Origin: Ignavibacteriales bacterium
GTDB taxonomy: Bacteria > Bacteroidota > Ignavibacteria > Ignavibacteriales > Melioribacteraceae
Direction of reading: 5' to 3'
Assembly (NCBI GenBank): GCA_026390775.1
Contig: JAPLFF010000007.1
Coordinates: 310,001-374,000, forward strand
Length of the DNA: 64,000 bases
Shown: positions 53,246 to 63,580 of the stretch, one piece after another
Numbering within the stretch: the first letter of the stretch is position 1
Layout: each line of letters opens with the position of its first letter
Made by a program: the position numbers and the translations under genes
The notes under the pieces: generated by a model
The model's database searches: none
The model's input: the letters and a program-made list of their open reading frames with translations, nothing else
Told to the model about the DNA's origin: nothing

Positions 53246-53629
53246 ATGATAAGAACATTTAAGAAAATATTCATTTCGCAATTTATTTTACTGTGGATAT
53301 TAATCCCTACATTCTTTTTTGACAGCATTAATATACAAGACATCATTTTCCCTTCATATCAAGTTACTGATGAAATATCTAGTGGAATTACAGAGAATCA
53401 ATCATTCTATAATATTAACCATTCACCTATCGAAAAAACTGTCAGTACAAATAAAACAGTTAACTCCATTCCAAGAACATTTTTCGATGAAGACAGCCCG
53501 TCTCTTCCGTTAGATAACATTACTGAAGAATTTACTGCAAACTTTCAACAACAAGATGAAAGTGTTTCATACAATTCTATTAATTATTCAGAAAATCTTT
53601 TCATAACAAATCATTCTCTTCTTATTTAA
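53246..53629 (+). CDS. Small uncharacterised membrane protein upstream of the efflux operon
   Basis: The 127-residue product has an N-terminal hydrophobic helix (FISQFILLWILIPTFFF) and a Ser/Asn/Glu-rich extracytoplasmic part. I recognise no domain. Such small anchored proteins of low complexity stand in front of metal efflux genes in relatives, but that link is only positional here. A separate promoter-like region lies between it and the next gene. Confidence 0.5.
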   Translation: MIRTFKKIFISQFILLWILIPTFFFDSINIQDIIFPSYQVTDEISSGITENQSFYNINHSPIEKTVSTNKTVNSIPRTFFDEDSPSLPLDNITEEFTANFQQQDESVSYNSINYSENLFITNHSLLI

Positions 53630-53671
53630 GCCGGTTTTTCTTTTCTAGAAATATTTCTTATTAAAACTAGC

Positions 53672-53712
53672 TTGACATTTCTTTTTCAGAAAGAAATGAT
53701 CATTATTTCTTT
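53672..53712 (+). promoter_or_regulatory. Promoter and operator of the metal efflux operon
   Basis: TTGACA (53672-53677) is followed after 17 bases by AATGAT, a weak -10. ATTTCTTT (53677-53684) and AAAGAAAT (53690-53697) form an inverted repeat in the spacer, and a third half-site ATTTCTTT (53705-53712) follows. The palindrome AATGATCATT (53695-53704) sits at the -10. The alternating half-sites look like a repressor or activator operator; no regulator gene is nearby. Confidence 0.5.
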
Positions 53713-53732
53713 AATTATCCTTTAAGACTATC

Positions 53733-55013
53733 ATGAAAAAGTTAAAAACTATTTCAATTATAATATTCTTTATTTCAGTACTTACAAATGCCCAAACAGC
53801 AGTTGATACTGTTAAATTTAATCTCCCTCAAGCAGAGCAATTATTTCTAGAAAAAAATCTACAATTATTAGCTGCAAAATTTAACATCAAAGCCAGCAAA
53901 GCATTAGAAACACAGGTTTCTTTATGGAACAATCCGGTCTTTAGTGTAGAGCAGAATATTTATAATCAATACACACATAAATATTTCGATTTTACAAGTA
54001 GCGGAAATACTGATTATAGCATTGATCAGATTATCTCTTTAGCAGGCAAAAAAAACAAACAACTTAAACTTGCTAATGTAAATTCTAAAATATCGGAGAA
54101 TTCTTTCCTTGATCTTATTAGAACGCTTAAGTATGAACTAAGAAAATTATTCTTTCAGCTTTACTATCAACAGAAGTCACTAAAATTTTATGAAGAAACA
54201 GTTCCGATTTTACAAAAGACTATTAGCATTGCTGAGAATGGTTATGAGAAAAAATTCGTCTTGCTTTCCGAAGTAATTCGCTTAAAAACGCTTTTACTTT
54301 CTCTACAAAACGATCAACTCAATTTGCAGAACAAAATTTCAGAAACCACAAATCAACTATCTCTGCTTTTGCATCTAGACTTAAAACAACAAAAATATTT
54401 TAGTCCAGAAGTTGAGTTAGATAAAATTGATAAAGAAACTATTGACAAATATCAGTTAGATGAAGTATTGAAGACAGCCCAAGAATGCAGACCGGATTAC
54501 ATAACCTCAAAATTAAATCAAGATTATGAGGAAGCAAACCTATCATTACAGAAAGCACTTGCTGTACCCGATGTAACACTCGGCGTTAGATATTCTCGTG
54601 CCGGTAGTTATATACCAGATTACTTTGCGTTAGCTCTTCAGGTTGAATTACCATTTTTCAACCGAAATCAAGGAAACATTGAAGCATCGGAATTAAATTT
54701 GCAGGCTAATATTTTAACCAGCCAACATTCTCTTCTCTCAATTACTAATGATGTTAAAACAGCTTTCGATAAAGCAAGTTCTCTTGATCATTTTTATAGA
54801 AGTATTGATAAAAAATTTACTGCTGAATATAAAAGTCTATTAGAAGCAACTACTAACAACTATCAAAAAAGAAATCTTGGAATAATTGAATTTACAGACT
54901 TTATAGAATCTTATCGTAACAGTATGGTGCAGATTAACCAACTGCAAGTAGATAGATTAACTGCATTCGAAGATCTTAACTACGCAGCAGGAAAAACTTT
55001 ACTTAACAATTGA
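53733..55013 (+). CDS. Outer membrane efflux channel, TolC/CusC family
   Basis: The 426-residue product has a signal peptide and the paired long helices of TolC-type outer membrane factors. FNLPQAEQLFLEKNLQLLAAK opens the first repeat, and the second repeat includes RPDYITSKLNQDYEEANL and ALQVELPFFNRNQGNIEAS. With the adaptor and pump genes that follow it should form a tripartite channel carrying metal ions out of the cell. It lacks a lipoprotein Cys, unlike CusC. Confidence 0.9.
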   Translation: MKKLKTISIIIFFISVLTNAQTAVDTVKFNLPQAEQLFLEKNLQLLAAKFNIKASKALETQVSLWNNPVFSVEQNIYNQYTHKYFDFTSSGNTDYSIDQIISLAGKKNKQLKLANVNSKISENSFLDLIRTLKYELRKLFFQLYYQQKSLKFYEETVPILQKTISIAENGYEKKFVLLSEVIRLKTLLLSLQNDQLNLQNKISETTNQLSLLLHLDLKQQKYFSPEVELDKIDKETIDKYQLDEVLKTAQECRPDYITSKLNQDYEEANLSLQKALAVPDVTLGVRYSRAGSYIPDYFALALQVELPFFNRNQGNIEASELNLQANILTSQHSLLSITNDVKTAFDKASSLDHFYRSIDKKFTAEYKSLLEATTNNYQKRNLGIIEFTDFIESYRNSMVQINQLQVDRLTAFEDLNYAAGKTLLNN

Positions 55014-55044
55014 ACATGAAACATTAAAATGAGAAACTAAAATT

Positions 55045-56028
55045 ATGAGAACAGTAAAAAATAAAATACGCACAATGTTTCTATTCTCTTTTTGTGCTTT
55101 ATTCTTAGCGGGATGTAGTAACTCCAAAGACGACGACATAAATAATCTCAAGAAACAAAAAGTAATAGTAACCGATAACGGCCGAACAATAATTTTCAGC
55201 CAAGGTAATCCGGGGTTAAATCAAATAAAAACTACAACAGTTCAAAAAGGAACCGCCTTACACTCGGTTAGAATACCTGCCCGCGTTGTTGCATCTATTA
55301 CACAGTCACTTTCCGGTTTAGAAAAAGTGATACTATTTGATTCCCCGGAAACGAATTCCCTTTACAGTTCTTATAGACAAAGTAAAGCCAACTTTGAAAG
55401 ATCAACACGTAATTATTCACGAGTCAAAGATATGTATGAAAATCAGATGGCAACAGCAAAAGATTTGAATGACGCTGATAACGAGATAATAAACAATAGA
55501 ACATTGATGCTTGAAATGGAAGCCAGATTTCGTTCGCTTGGTTTTAATCCGGTTGATTTGGAAAATTCACATCCAAATACTTTATGGCTGATTGCAGATG
55601 TTCCCGAATCTCAGCTCAAAGAAGTTCAGAAAGGTGAAAGTGTTGATATTTATTTTTCTTCGTTACCTCAAAAAAAGTTAGAAGGAAGAGCCGAGGCAAT
55701 AGGTGATGTAGTTGACCTCGTGACTCGTTCCGTAAAAGTCAGAATTTCTATGTCGAATTATGAAAAATTTTTGCCGGGTATGTATGCAATTGTTGATTTC
55801 GGCGACCCAATATATTCAGTAGTTACTTTACCAAATTCATCTATCATTACTGTTGAAGGAAAAGATTATGCTTTTGTTGAAAACTCGGCGGGTGTTTTTA
55901 CAAGAAGAGAAGTTTTCATCGGACAATTAGATTCTTCAGAGATTATAATTCTCAAAGGAATTGAAAACGGTGAGAAGGTTGTAACCGATGGAGCTATTCT
56001 TTTGAAAGGTCTCAGTTTTGGTTATTAA
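55045..56028 (+). CDS. RND efflux adaptor (membrane fusion) lipoprotein
   Basis: The 327-residue product has a lipoprotein signal (LFLAGC). It belongs to the CusB/CzcB adaptor family: a barrel-sandwich part is followed by a helical hairpin of about 70 residues (SSYRQSKANFERSTRNYSRV). TLWLIADVPESQLKEVQKG then opens the beta-barrel domain and ends in ENGEKVVTDGAILLKG. No His/Met-rich N-terminal metal-binding region is visible. It links the pump to the outer-membrane channel. Confidence 0.9.
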   Translation: MRTVKNKIRTMFLFSFCALFLAGCSNSKDDDINNLKKQKVIVTDNGRTIIFSQGNPGLNQIKTTTVQKGTALHSVRIPARVVASITQSLSGLEKVILFDSPETNSLYSSYRQSKANFERSTRNYSRVKDMYENQMATAKDLNDADNEIINNRTLMLEMEARFRSLGFNPVDLENSHPNTLWLIADVPESQLKEVQKGESVDIYFSSLPQKKLEGRAEAIGDVVDLVTRSVKVRISMSNYEKFLPGMYAIVDFGDPIYSVVTLPNSSIITVEGKDYAFVENSAGVFTRREVFIGQLDSSEIIILKGIENGEKVVTDGAILLKGLSFGY

Positions 56029-56066
56029 AATAATTCATTCATAAAAAATAAATTTTTGAAAAATAT

Positions 56067-59000
56067 ATGATACGTAAACTATTAAGCTTTGCACTTAACG
56101 AACGATTAGGAACAATTGCATTAGTAATATTTGTGATAGCAGTCGGAATATGGTCTTGGAGTCAATTGAAGAAAGAAGCATATCCGGATGTTGGCGACAC
56201 ACAAGTAACAATAATAACACAGTATCCCGGCAGAGCTGCTGAAGAAGTTGAACAACAAATTACTCAGCCGCTTGAACGTGCATTGAATGCAGTACCTCAT
56301 GTAATTAATAGAAGATCAAAAACAATTTTTGGGTTGTCTGTAGTTCAGCTTACGTTTGATGATGCCTCTGACGATTATTTCGCTCGTCAAAGAGTAATGG
56401 AAAAATTGCAAGATGCGGTTTTACCTGACGGAGTACAACCATCATTAGGCCCTCTTACGGGACCGGTGGGCGAAATTTTACGCTACGTGATTGAAGCTCC
56501 TGAAACTTATACACCAATGCAATTACGAACACTTCAAGATTGGGTTATCGTCCCGAGGCTTCTTCAAGTAAATGGTGTTGCTGATGTTGTTAACTTTGGC
56601 GGTCTGGTTAAACAGTTTCATGTCATCACATCTCCGGAAAAACTTTTTCGATATAATCTTTCAATTCAAAATGTGATTGATGCTGTTACTTCGAACAACA
56701 TTAATACCGGTGGAAATATAATTCACAGAGGTGGTCAGGGTTTTATTGTACGAGAAATCGGTTCTATTAAAACTATCCAGGATATTGAAAATATTGTCAT
56801 CACAACTCAAAATGGAGTTCCAATATTTATTAAAAATATCGGAACTGTTGAAGAATCGCCGTTACCTCCATCAGGAATACTTGGCGCTACAATTCAAAAA
56901 TTTAAAGAGCCAAGCCGAGATATAAATTCAGGCGTACAAGGACTAGTGGCAATGCGCCGCGGTGAAAATCCTACCGAGGTTGTTAATGCAGTTAAAGAAA
57001 AAATAAAAGATATTAATGAAAATGCTCTTCCTGCAGAAGTTCATCTTACTATTATTTATGATAGAGGCGATTTAGTTGATTATACATTGGATACTGTTAC
57101 GCATACTCTTTTCATGGGGATTTCAATTGTAATTATAGTATTAATATTTTTTATGGGAAGTGTGCGTTCTGCACTTGTTGTAGTTACAACAATTCCTATT
57201 TCACTTCTATTTGCATTTATGATGATGAAGCTAACCGGAATTCCGGCAAATCTTCTTTCGCTTGGCGCAATAGATTTTGGAATCATTGTTGATGGTGCCG
57301 TGGTAATGGTTGAAAACATTATGCGTCGCTATAGAGATGCAACGCCTGAACAAAAAGGACAAGGTATAATCCGCTTCACACTTTCTTCAGCACAAGAAGT
57401 TGGGCAAGAAATTTTCTTCTCAATCACAATAATAATTTTAGCCTACCTGCCTATTTTTACTTTTCAAAGAGTAGAAGGAAAACTTTTTTCTCCAATGGCT
57501 TACACGCTGGCTTATGCAATCACCGGTTCGATGATTCTAGCACTTACACTTATTCCAATTCTTATGTCTTTCCTTTACAAAAAATATTTTACTTCTCAGA
57601 ACCCGGAAAAACTGGAATGGCATAATCCAATATATAGTTGGATAGAAAAAAAATACCGTTATGTTATTGAATACCTAACCAGCTTTCCAAAAACTACAGC
57701 ATTAACAGCTTTAGGTGTTTCTATTTTTTTAATTTTATTCTTAGGTAGATTTATTGGAACAGAATTTTTACCGGAACTTGATGAAGGTGCAATGAACATC
57801 CGTTGTTTCTTTCCGGTTGGAATTTCAATTGATGAAGCAAAAAAATATACTCCATTAATTCGGGAAATAATTACTCAACACAAACAAGTTAATGTCGTTG
57901 TCACACAATTAGGAAGAAATGATGACGGTACTGATCCTTACGGTCCAAATAGATTAGAAGTTCTCGTCGGATTAAAAGATTATTCAACATGGACAAAAGA
58001 TACAACGAAAGAAGAATTACTTTCAAAAGTAAAAGTTGAACTTGAAAAAAATTTACCGGGTTGTTTGTTTTCTTTTTCTCAACCCATTTTAGATAACGTA
58101 ACCGAAGCAGTAACCGGCAGCGTTGCTGATCTTGCAATATTTGTAAATGGTAATGACCTCAATTTCATTAGAGCTAAAGCTGATTCAATACTGCAAATAA
58201 TCAAAACGATTCCAGGCGCAACAGATTATGGAATTGAACAGGAAGGAAATCAAGCGCAGCTAAAAATTGAAATTGACAGAAATTCAGTTGCACGTTTTGG
58301 AATTAATGTAAGTGATATTCAAAAAATGATTGAGGCCGCAATCGGCGGTAAAACAATAAGTAAACTTTATGATGGTTTAGGAAGATTTGATATTGTCGTT
58401 CGTTATTCGCCGGAATACAGATCATCAATCGAAGCAATACAAAGTATGCAGGTGATTTCACCAACCGGCGGAAGAATTCCAATATCGCAATTAGCTTCCG
58501 TGAAATTAGTTGATGGTCCAACAATAATTCAAAGAGAAGATGGTATTCGTCAAGTTTCCGTTCGTACAAATATCAAAGGAAGAGATCAAGGAGGTTTTGT
58601 ATCAGAAGCTCAAGCAAGAATAAATAAATCAATTAATCTTCCGAAAGGATATTCAATTTCTTGGGGAGGACAATTTGAAAATCTTGAGCGTGCTGGTAAA
58701 CGGCTGGCTGTCGTAATTCCAATTACAATTTTATTGATTTTTTTATTGTTGTTTGCTTTTTATAAAAACTTCCGTCAAGTAGCCGTTGCAATGTCATGTA
58801 TTCCATTCGGAATTGTTGGCGGTATTTCTGCTCTTTTAATTAGAGGTTATCATTTTAATGTTTCTGCCGGCGTTGGATTTATTTCACTTTTCGGCATATC
58901 AATTTTATCAGGTGTTCTTTTTGTATCACGTACTAATCGTTTAATACAAGATTCAGGCTTAGATATACACACAGCAGTTAAAGAAGCGGCTGCAATTCAA

Positions 59001-59240
59001 TTGCGACCGAGCTTAATGACAATGCTGCTTGCACTTTTCGGTTTGATTCCTGCTGCTCTTGCTTCGGGAATTGGATCAGATGTTCAGCGGCCGTTGGCAA
59101 CTGTAATTGTAGGAGGTCTGTTTACTGCTTTGATATTAATTTTGTTGGCGCTTCCGTCAATGTATTTAGTTCTAACTCATAAAAAAGAAAAACAAATCAT
59201 AAACAAAAAAAGAAAACGAGGTTTACTATGGTGGAAATAA
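56067..59240 (+). CDS. Heavy-metal RND efflux pump, CzcA/CusA family
   Basis: The 1057-residue product is the inner-membrane pump. It has 12 membrane helices, two large periplasmic loops, and the helix-4 motif [18 protein letters not shown], whose D and E residues define heavy-metal RND pumps of the CzcA type. [24 protein letters not shown] lies near the N-terminus. It uses proton flow to expel divalent or monovalent metal ions; the ion cannot be fixed by eye, but this form of the motif is usual in Zn/Co/Cd/Ni pumps. The DUF190 gene starts inside its last codons. Confidence 0.93.
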   Translation: MIRKLLSFALNERLGTIALVIFVIAVGIWSWSQLKKEAYPDVGDTQVTIITQYPGRAAEEVEQQITQPLERALNAVPHVINRRSKTIFGLSVVQLTFDDASDDYFARQRVMEKLQDAVLPDGVQPSLGPLTGPVGEILRYVIEAPETYTPMQLRTLQDWVIVPRLLQVNGVADVVNFGGLVKQFHVITSPEKLFRYNLSIQNVIDAVTSNNINTGGNIIHRGGQGFIVREIGSIKTIQDIENIVITTQNGVPIFIKNIGTVEESPLPPSGILGATIQKFKEPSRDINSGVQGLVAMRRGENPTEVVNAVKEKIKDINENALPAEVHLTIIYDRGDLVDYTLDTVTHTLFMGISIVIIVLIFFMGSVRSALVVVTTIPISLLFAFMMMKLTGIPANLLSLGAIDFGIIVDGAVVMVENIMRRYRDATPEQKGQGIIRFTLSSAQEVGQEIFFSITIIILAYLPIFTFQRVEGKLFSPMAYTLAYAITGSMILALTLIPILMSFLYKKYFTSQNPEKLEWHNPIYSWIEKKYRYVIEYLTSFPKTTALTALGVSIFLILFLGRFIGTEFLPELDEGAMNIRCFFPVGISIDEAKKYTPLIREIITQHKQVNVVVTQLGRNDDGTDPYGPNRLEVLVGLKDYSTWTKDTTKEELLSKVKVELEKNLPGCLFSFSQPILDNVTEAVTGSVADLAIFVNGNDLNFIRAKADSILQIIKTIPGATDYGIEQEGNQAQLKIEIDRNSVARFGINVSDIQKMIEAAIGGKTISKLYDGLGRFDIVVRYSPEYRSSIEAIQSMQVISPTGGRIPISQLASVKLVDGPTIIQREDGIRQVSVRTNIKGRDQGGFVSEAQARINKSINLPKGYSISWGGQFENLERAGKRLAVVIPITILLIFLLLFAFYKNFRQVAVAMSCIPFGIVGGISALLIRGYHFNVSAGVGFISLFGISILSGVLFVSRTNRLIQDSGLDIHTAVKEAAAIQLRPSLMTMLLALFGLIPAALASGIGSDVQRPLATVIVGGLFTALILILLALPSMYLVLTHKKEKQIINKKRKRGLLWWK

Positions 59241-59527
59241 ATATTTTTTTAGATGAAGACGATAGATTTAATGATATTCCACTGTACGAGTATATTCTTC
59301 AATATCTTCTTCATCATAAAATAAATGGCGCAACTATATTTACCGCTATGGGCGGATATGGAACGAAACATCATCTTCACTTTCCCAGAAAATTCGGCGG
59401 GTCAGATGAGGGTCCCCTAATGATCATGTTCATAGATAATGAAGAAAAAGTAAAAAATATATTGCCGCATCTTAAAGAGATTATAAAAGAAGGATTAATA
59501 ATCAAAAAAAATGTGGAAGTAATTTAA
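59228..59527 (+). CDS. DUF190 PII-like protein
   Basis: The 99-residue product fits the DUF190 family, a trimeric PII-like fold: [32 protein letters not shown] and [23 protein letters not shown] has a His pair that could bind metal. The gene overlaps the pump gene by 13 bases, so it is translationally coupled with it. PII-like proteins near metal RND pumps are thought to sense metal or nucleotide and adjust transport; that role is inferred here. Its stop overlaps the opposite gene's stop by three bases. Confidence 0.85.
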   Translation: MVEINIFLDEDDRFNDIPLYEYILQYLLHHKINGATIFTAMGGYGTKHHLHFPRKFGGSDEGPLMIMFIDNEEKVKNILPHLKEIIKEGLIIKKNVEVI

Positions 59528-60318
59528 TGAGGTAACCGGATTGAAATACCTAAGCTGCCAAAATAATCAGTATCATCACTAAACACAGATGTACCAATTG
59601 AAAAATCAACTTGTATGTTTTTCTTCATTAGATATTCGCAGCCAACATCAACATTATGATTGGGTGATAAATTAGAAATATATGATGAGAATACTTCTGC
59701 AAAGACACTAAATTCATAATTAAACCCATATTCTAGTGAAGCTGAAAGATCGTAAATATTTTTTCCTAGAGTGGAATTATTATAAATTCCGGCATTCACG
59801 GAAAAAAATATTTCATCTGAAAAATCATGTTCTAACGCTAACGTAATTCCGGGTTCAATATTATTTGGTCTAAGTTTTTCATTTCCAAATGGTAAACCAA
59901 AAATAAATATAAATCCCGCGTTTGAAAGAATTTCCTGATCTTTTCTAAACTGATATTTTGCACCAAAAAAAATATTTTGCATACCTTGAGTTAACAACTC
60001 ATTACTACTGATAAATGATCTGGTGATAATATATTCCCCTCCAAATCTAAATTCCCAATTCGTACTAACACCACAACGTAAAAGAGTAGATCCAAGAATA
60101 AGATTGTTTTTTTCTATAGTAAGACCGGATTCTAAAAATTTTTGTTTTTCAAATAAAAATCCTGTCTCTATTTGAAAATAATCAATAGGCAAAACTATTG
60201 GTGAATCTGTATTATCCGGGCGATCAGTTACTAACTCGGGAATTTCTGATTGAGCAATAATTCCATAAGAGAATAAAACAATTGTTAGAAAGGTTATTAA
60301 AAGAAATTTCTTCTTCAT
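59524..60318 (-). CDS. Outer-membrane channel-like protein (MetA-pathway type)
   Basis: The 264-residue product has a signal peptide ending near IIAQ and then VTDRPDNTDSPIVLP, the opening of the transporter family related to phenol MetA-pathway proteins. The rest is beta-barrel (about 12 strands), with YFQIETGFLF, FGLPFGNEKLRP and a last strand ending RLPH. The substrate is unknown. It lies between the metal efflux operon and the NRAMP gene, which hints at a role in metal or solute passage. Confidence 0.75.
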   Translation of the reverse strand: MKKKFLLITFLTIVLFSYGIIAQSEIPELVTDRPDNTDSPIVLPIDYFQIETGFLFEKQKFLESGLTIEKNNLILGSTLLRCGVSTNWEFRFGGEYIITRSFISSNELLTQGMQNIFFGAKYQFRKDQEILSNAGFIFIFGLPFGNEKLRPNNIEPGITLALEHDFSDEIFFSVNAGIYNNSTLGKNIYDLSASLEYGFNYEFSVFAEVFSSYISNLSPNHNVDVGCEYLMKKNIQVDFSIGTSVFSDDTDYFGSLGISIRLPH

Positions 60319-60334
60319 AATACCACATTACTAT

Positions 60335-62248
60335 TTACTTAATTCTTTGCGGTCGCTCACGATTATCACGGCTCGTTCTTACAACCATGATTGGAATTTT
60401 TATTGAATGTCGCACACTTTCAACAGTTTGTCCAAAAAATAGATCTCCAAAAGTCTGATGTCCGTGAGAACCTAACACAAGAAAATCATAACCTTCTTCT
60501 TCAACTGATTTAACAATTTCTTCAGATGGATTTCCATAACGGATCGTTGTTTCAACCGGCAACCCATGTCCTTCGATCTCTCTTGCAAGCTCTTCAATAT
60601 AGGCGTGATCTTCCCTGCTATGAAGACTTTCTTCTTCCGAACCGTGTATCATAGCTCCGGCTGTATCCACGATATGAATGAGACTTAATTTCGCATTGTG
60701 AAGTTTAGCTAATGTTAGCGCTTCAGAAATTACAACAGCATCACCATCACCATGTTCGATTGCTACACCAATGTTTTTATATTTTTTTGTTTGGATACGT
60801 GAAGCTATATCTTTACTGCTTGTTGTAACACCCAATTCCCACGGTGCACTGGTTTTAATAAATGGAGCGAAAATTATATAAATCAACACTCCTAAAATAA
60901 TTAACAATACAGGCACAAGAATAATCAACCACCATAGACCACCGCCAATCCATTCGGAAAATGCATCAAAGATCAATTTGAAATTCAACACTATAATGAT
61001 AACAGCAACTAACCAAGCCAGAAGTTTTACCCACAGCGGATTTGAAAAATTCCCCATTTTATTTTTATCGGAAGTAAAATGTATAAGTGGAACAATTGCA
61101 AACGGTAATTGCAAACTAAGAATGACTTGAGAAAATATTAACAACTTAAAAGTGCCTTGATTACCTGATAGCGCAATTATAATAACAGCTGGTGCAAGTG
61201 CTAATCCGCGAGTCATTATTCGTCTTAACCAAGGACTAATTTTAAGATTCAGAAAACCTTCCATTACTATCTGTCCGGAAATTGTTCCGGTAAGTGTTGA
61301 ACTCTGCCCCGCAGCAATGAGTGCTATGCCAAAAACAATTGGTGCTATATGAGTTCCTAGAATTGGTTGAAGCAAATGATGTGCTTGCTGAATTTCAGTA
61401 ACAACAATGCCCCGACTATAAAAAACTGCGGCAGCCATTATCAAGATTGCAGCGTTAACAAAAAAAGCTCCGTTTAATGCAATTGCAGAATCAATCAAAT
61501 TGAATTTACAAGCTTCCGCTTTTCCGGTGTGAGTGTTTGAAATTGCACGAGTTTGGACTAAAGATGAGTGCAAATACAAATTGTGAGGCATTACCGTAGC
61601 GCCAATAATTCCTATTGCAATAAATAATGCGCCGGCATCAAGATGAGGAATAAATCCCGAAACTATTCCTCCCCAATTTGGCTGAGCAAAAAATATTTCA
61701 ATAATGAAACTGATTCCTATTGTAGAAATCAACATAACAATAAACGCTTCCATCTTCCGAACACCAAGCCGTTGAATTGCTAAAAGTAAAAATGTATCGA
61801 ATGCCGTAACCAAACATCCCCACATAAGTGGTAATCCAAAAAGTAAATTCAATCCAATTATTGTTCCAAGCACTTCGGCAAGATCGCATGCGGCAATTGC
61901 TATCTCTGCAAGTATCCACAGAAAGAAGCTCAATCTTTTCGAATATTCTTTTCTGCATCCTTGGGCAAGATCATAACCGGTAACAATTCCTAAACGTGCA
62001 GATAAAGTTTGGAGTAAAATTGCCATCAAGTTAGACATTAACAAAACCCAAATCAGCGTATATCCAAACCGTGCGCCTCCTTCTAAATCTGTTGCCCAGT
62101 TGCCCGGGTCCATATATCCAATACTTACTAAATATGCTGGACCGGCAAATGCAAAGAGCCGCCGGAACCATCCGCGTTTTTTTACTGATACGGAATTTTC
62201 GAGTTGATCTAAATTATTTTCTTTTGAAGTGTTCTTTATTTGATTCAT
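60335..62248 (-). CDS. NRAMP metal transporter fused to a universal stress protein domain
   Basis: I prefer the ATG at 62248; a TTG at 62278 would add ten hydrophobic-rich residues. Residues to about 470 are an NRAMP-type Mn/Fe importer: YMDPGNWATDL and GATVMPHNLYLHS carry the metal-binding D-P-G-N and M-P-H-N motifs. The last 140 residues (from about 490) are a USP domain with VLGSHGHQTFGDLFFGQTV, the ATP-type G-x2-G-x9-G loop. The fusion suggests ATP- or stress-linked control of metal import. It is the opposite activity to the efflux pump next door. Confidence 0.92.
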   Translation of the reverse strand: MNQIKNTSKENNLDQLENSVSVKKRGWFRRLFAFAGPAYLVSIGYMDPGNWATDLEGGARFGYTLIWVLLMSNLMAILLQTLSARLGIVTGYDLAQGCRKEYSKRLSFFLWILAEIAIAACDLAEVLGTIIGLNLLFGLPLMWGCLVTAFDTFLLLAIQRLGVRKMEAFIVMLISTIGISFIIEIFFAQPNWGGIVSGFIPHLDAGALFIAIGIIGATVMPHNLYLHSSLVQTRAISNTHTGKAEACKFNLIDSAIALNGAFFVNAAILIMAAAVFYSRGIVVTEIQQAHHLLQPILGTHIAPIVFGIALIAAGQSSTLTGTISGQIVMEGFLNLKISPWLRRIMTRGLALAPAVIIIALSGNQGTFKLLIFSQVILSLQLPFAIVPLIHFTSDKNKMGNFSNPLWVKLLAWLVAVIIIVLNFKLIFDAFSEWIGGGLWWLIILVPVLLIILGVLIYIIFAPFIKTSAPWELGVTTSSKDIASRIQTKKYKNIGVAIEHGDGDAVVISEALTLAKLHNAKLSLIHIVDTAGAMIHGSEEESLHSREDHAYIEELAREIEGHGLPVETTIRYGNPSEEIVKSVEEEGYDFLVLGSHGHQTFGDLFFGQTVESVRHSIKIPIMVVRTSRDNRERPQRIK

Positions 62249-62467
62249 TATCCATCTAAATAGTTTGAGAACAAACAATCTGTTAGCAATTTACTTGAAC
62301 AATATTTCTATATCAAGAAAGGAATTTTCTATTTGAGTATTTTAAGTTTATCAATCGGTTTTCAATTTTAATGATTTTGGATTATGAACCTCTTAAAAAT
62401 AAATTTTGTTTACAAAGATGTGTAACATAAAAAATTGCTATTTTTGAAACCAAATTTTGGAGTTATA

Positions 62468-63568
62468 ATGTTAACTAAAGAATCAATCTTGAATACATTG
62501 AGAAAAGTAAACGATCCGGATTTGCATAAAGATATTGTTACTCTTGGAATGGTAAAAGAAATAAATATAATTGGAGATAACGTTTCTGTAACTGTTGAAT
62601 TAACAACTCCCGCATGCCCGCTTAAAGAAAAAATAGAACAAGATTGTGTTAATGCAATCAAAAAAGAAAACCCTTCGGTAGGAAAAATCTCAATCACAAT
62701 GAATGCAAAAGTCCAACATAGCACGAACCAAAGAATGAGTGAGATTTTACCCGGAGTAAAAAATACAATTGCTGTTGCAAGCGGAAAAGGTGGTGTTGGA
62801 AAAAGTACAGTTGCTGTAAATCTTGCCGTAGCTCTTGCACTGGAAGGCGCTAAAGTCGGATTGATTGATGCAGATATTTATGGGCCAAGCGTTCCAATGA
62901 TGCTGGGAATAAATGGTAAACCAAAAATTTTTCAAGATACTGCTACTGCAAAAATGGTTCCTCTTGAAAATTATGGTGTAAAAGTAATGTCTATTGGATT
63001 CTTAATTGATGATGATGCACCGGTAATTTGGCGGGGGCCAATGGCAAGCGGAGCTATAAAACAATTTATGAGTGATGTACATTGGGATGAACTCGACTAC
63101 TTGATTTTTGATTTACCTCCGGGAACTGGTGATATTCAACTTACACTTGTGCAAACAATTCCCCTATCTGGTGCTGTTGTTGTTACTACTCCGCAAGATG
63201 TTTCTATTATTGATGTAAAAAAAGCTTTAAAAATGTTTCAACGTGTTAATGTTCCTATACTTGGCATTGTAGAAAATATGAGTTATTTTATTGCACCCGA
63301 TACAGGCAAACGATATGATATTTTTGGAACCGGCGGCGGGAAAAAACTTGCTGAAGAATTATCTATTCCGTTACTTGGTTCAATCCCGATCAATCAAGAA
63401 ACTCGTGAGGGTGGCGATAAAGGTAAACCGGTTGTTTTTGATAAACCGAATTCTGAACAATCTAAAAAGTTTTTAGAGATCAGCAGAAACATGGCGGCTG
63501 AAATTAGTAAAAATAATTACTCATCCACTTCACCAAAAATTGAAATATCTTTGAATGATGAAAATTAA
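62468..63568 (+). CDS. Mrp/ApbC-type Fe-S cluster carrier ATPase
   Basis: I choose the ATG at 62468, behind GGAG, not the upstream frame start. The 366-residue product has an N-terminal DUF59/MIP18 domain (NDPDLHKDIVTLGMVKEI) and a P-loop ATPase with ASGKGGVGKSTVAVNLAVAL. The conserved C-x-x-C of this family, after ENMSYF, is replaced by APDT, so the usual bridging 4Fe-4S site is missing. It is still likely to assist Fe-S cluster delivery. The NifU-like gene follows, which fits that role. Confidence 0.93.
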   Translation: MLTKESILNTLRKVNDPDLHKDIVTLGMVKEINIIGDNVSVTVELTTPACPLKEKIEQDCVNAIKKENPSVGKISITMNAKVQHSTNQRMSEILPGVKNTIAVASGKGGVGKSTVAVNLAVALALEGAKVGLIDADIYGPSVPMMLGINGKPKIFQDTATAKMVPLENYGVKVMSIGFLIDDDAPVIWRGPMASGAIKQFMSDVHWDELDYLIFDLPPGTGDIQLTLVQTIPLSGAVVVTTPQDVSIIDVKKALKMFQRVNVPILGIVENMSYFIAPDTGKRYDIFGTGGGKKLAEELSIPLLGSIPINQETREGGDKGKPVVFDKPNSEQSKKFLEISRNMAAEISKNNYSSTSPKIEISLNDEN

Positions 63569-63580
63569 AAGGAGTAAATG

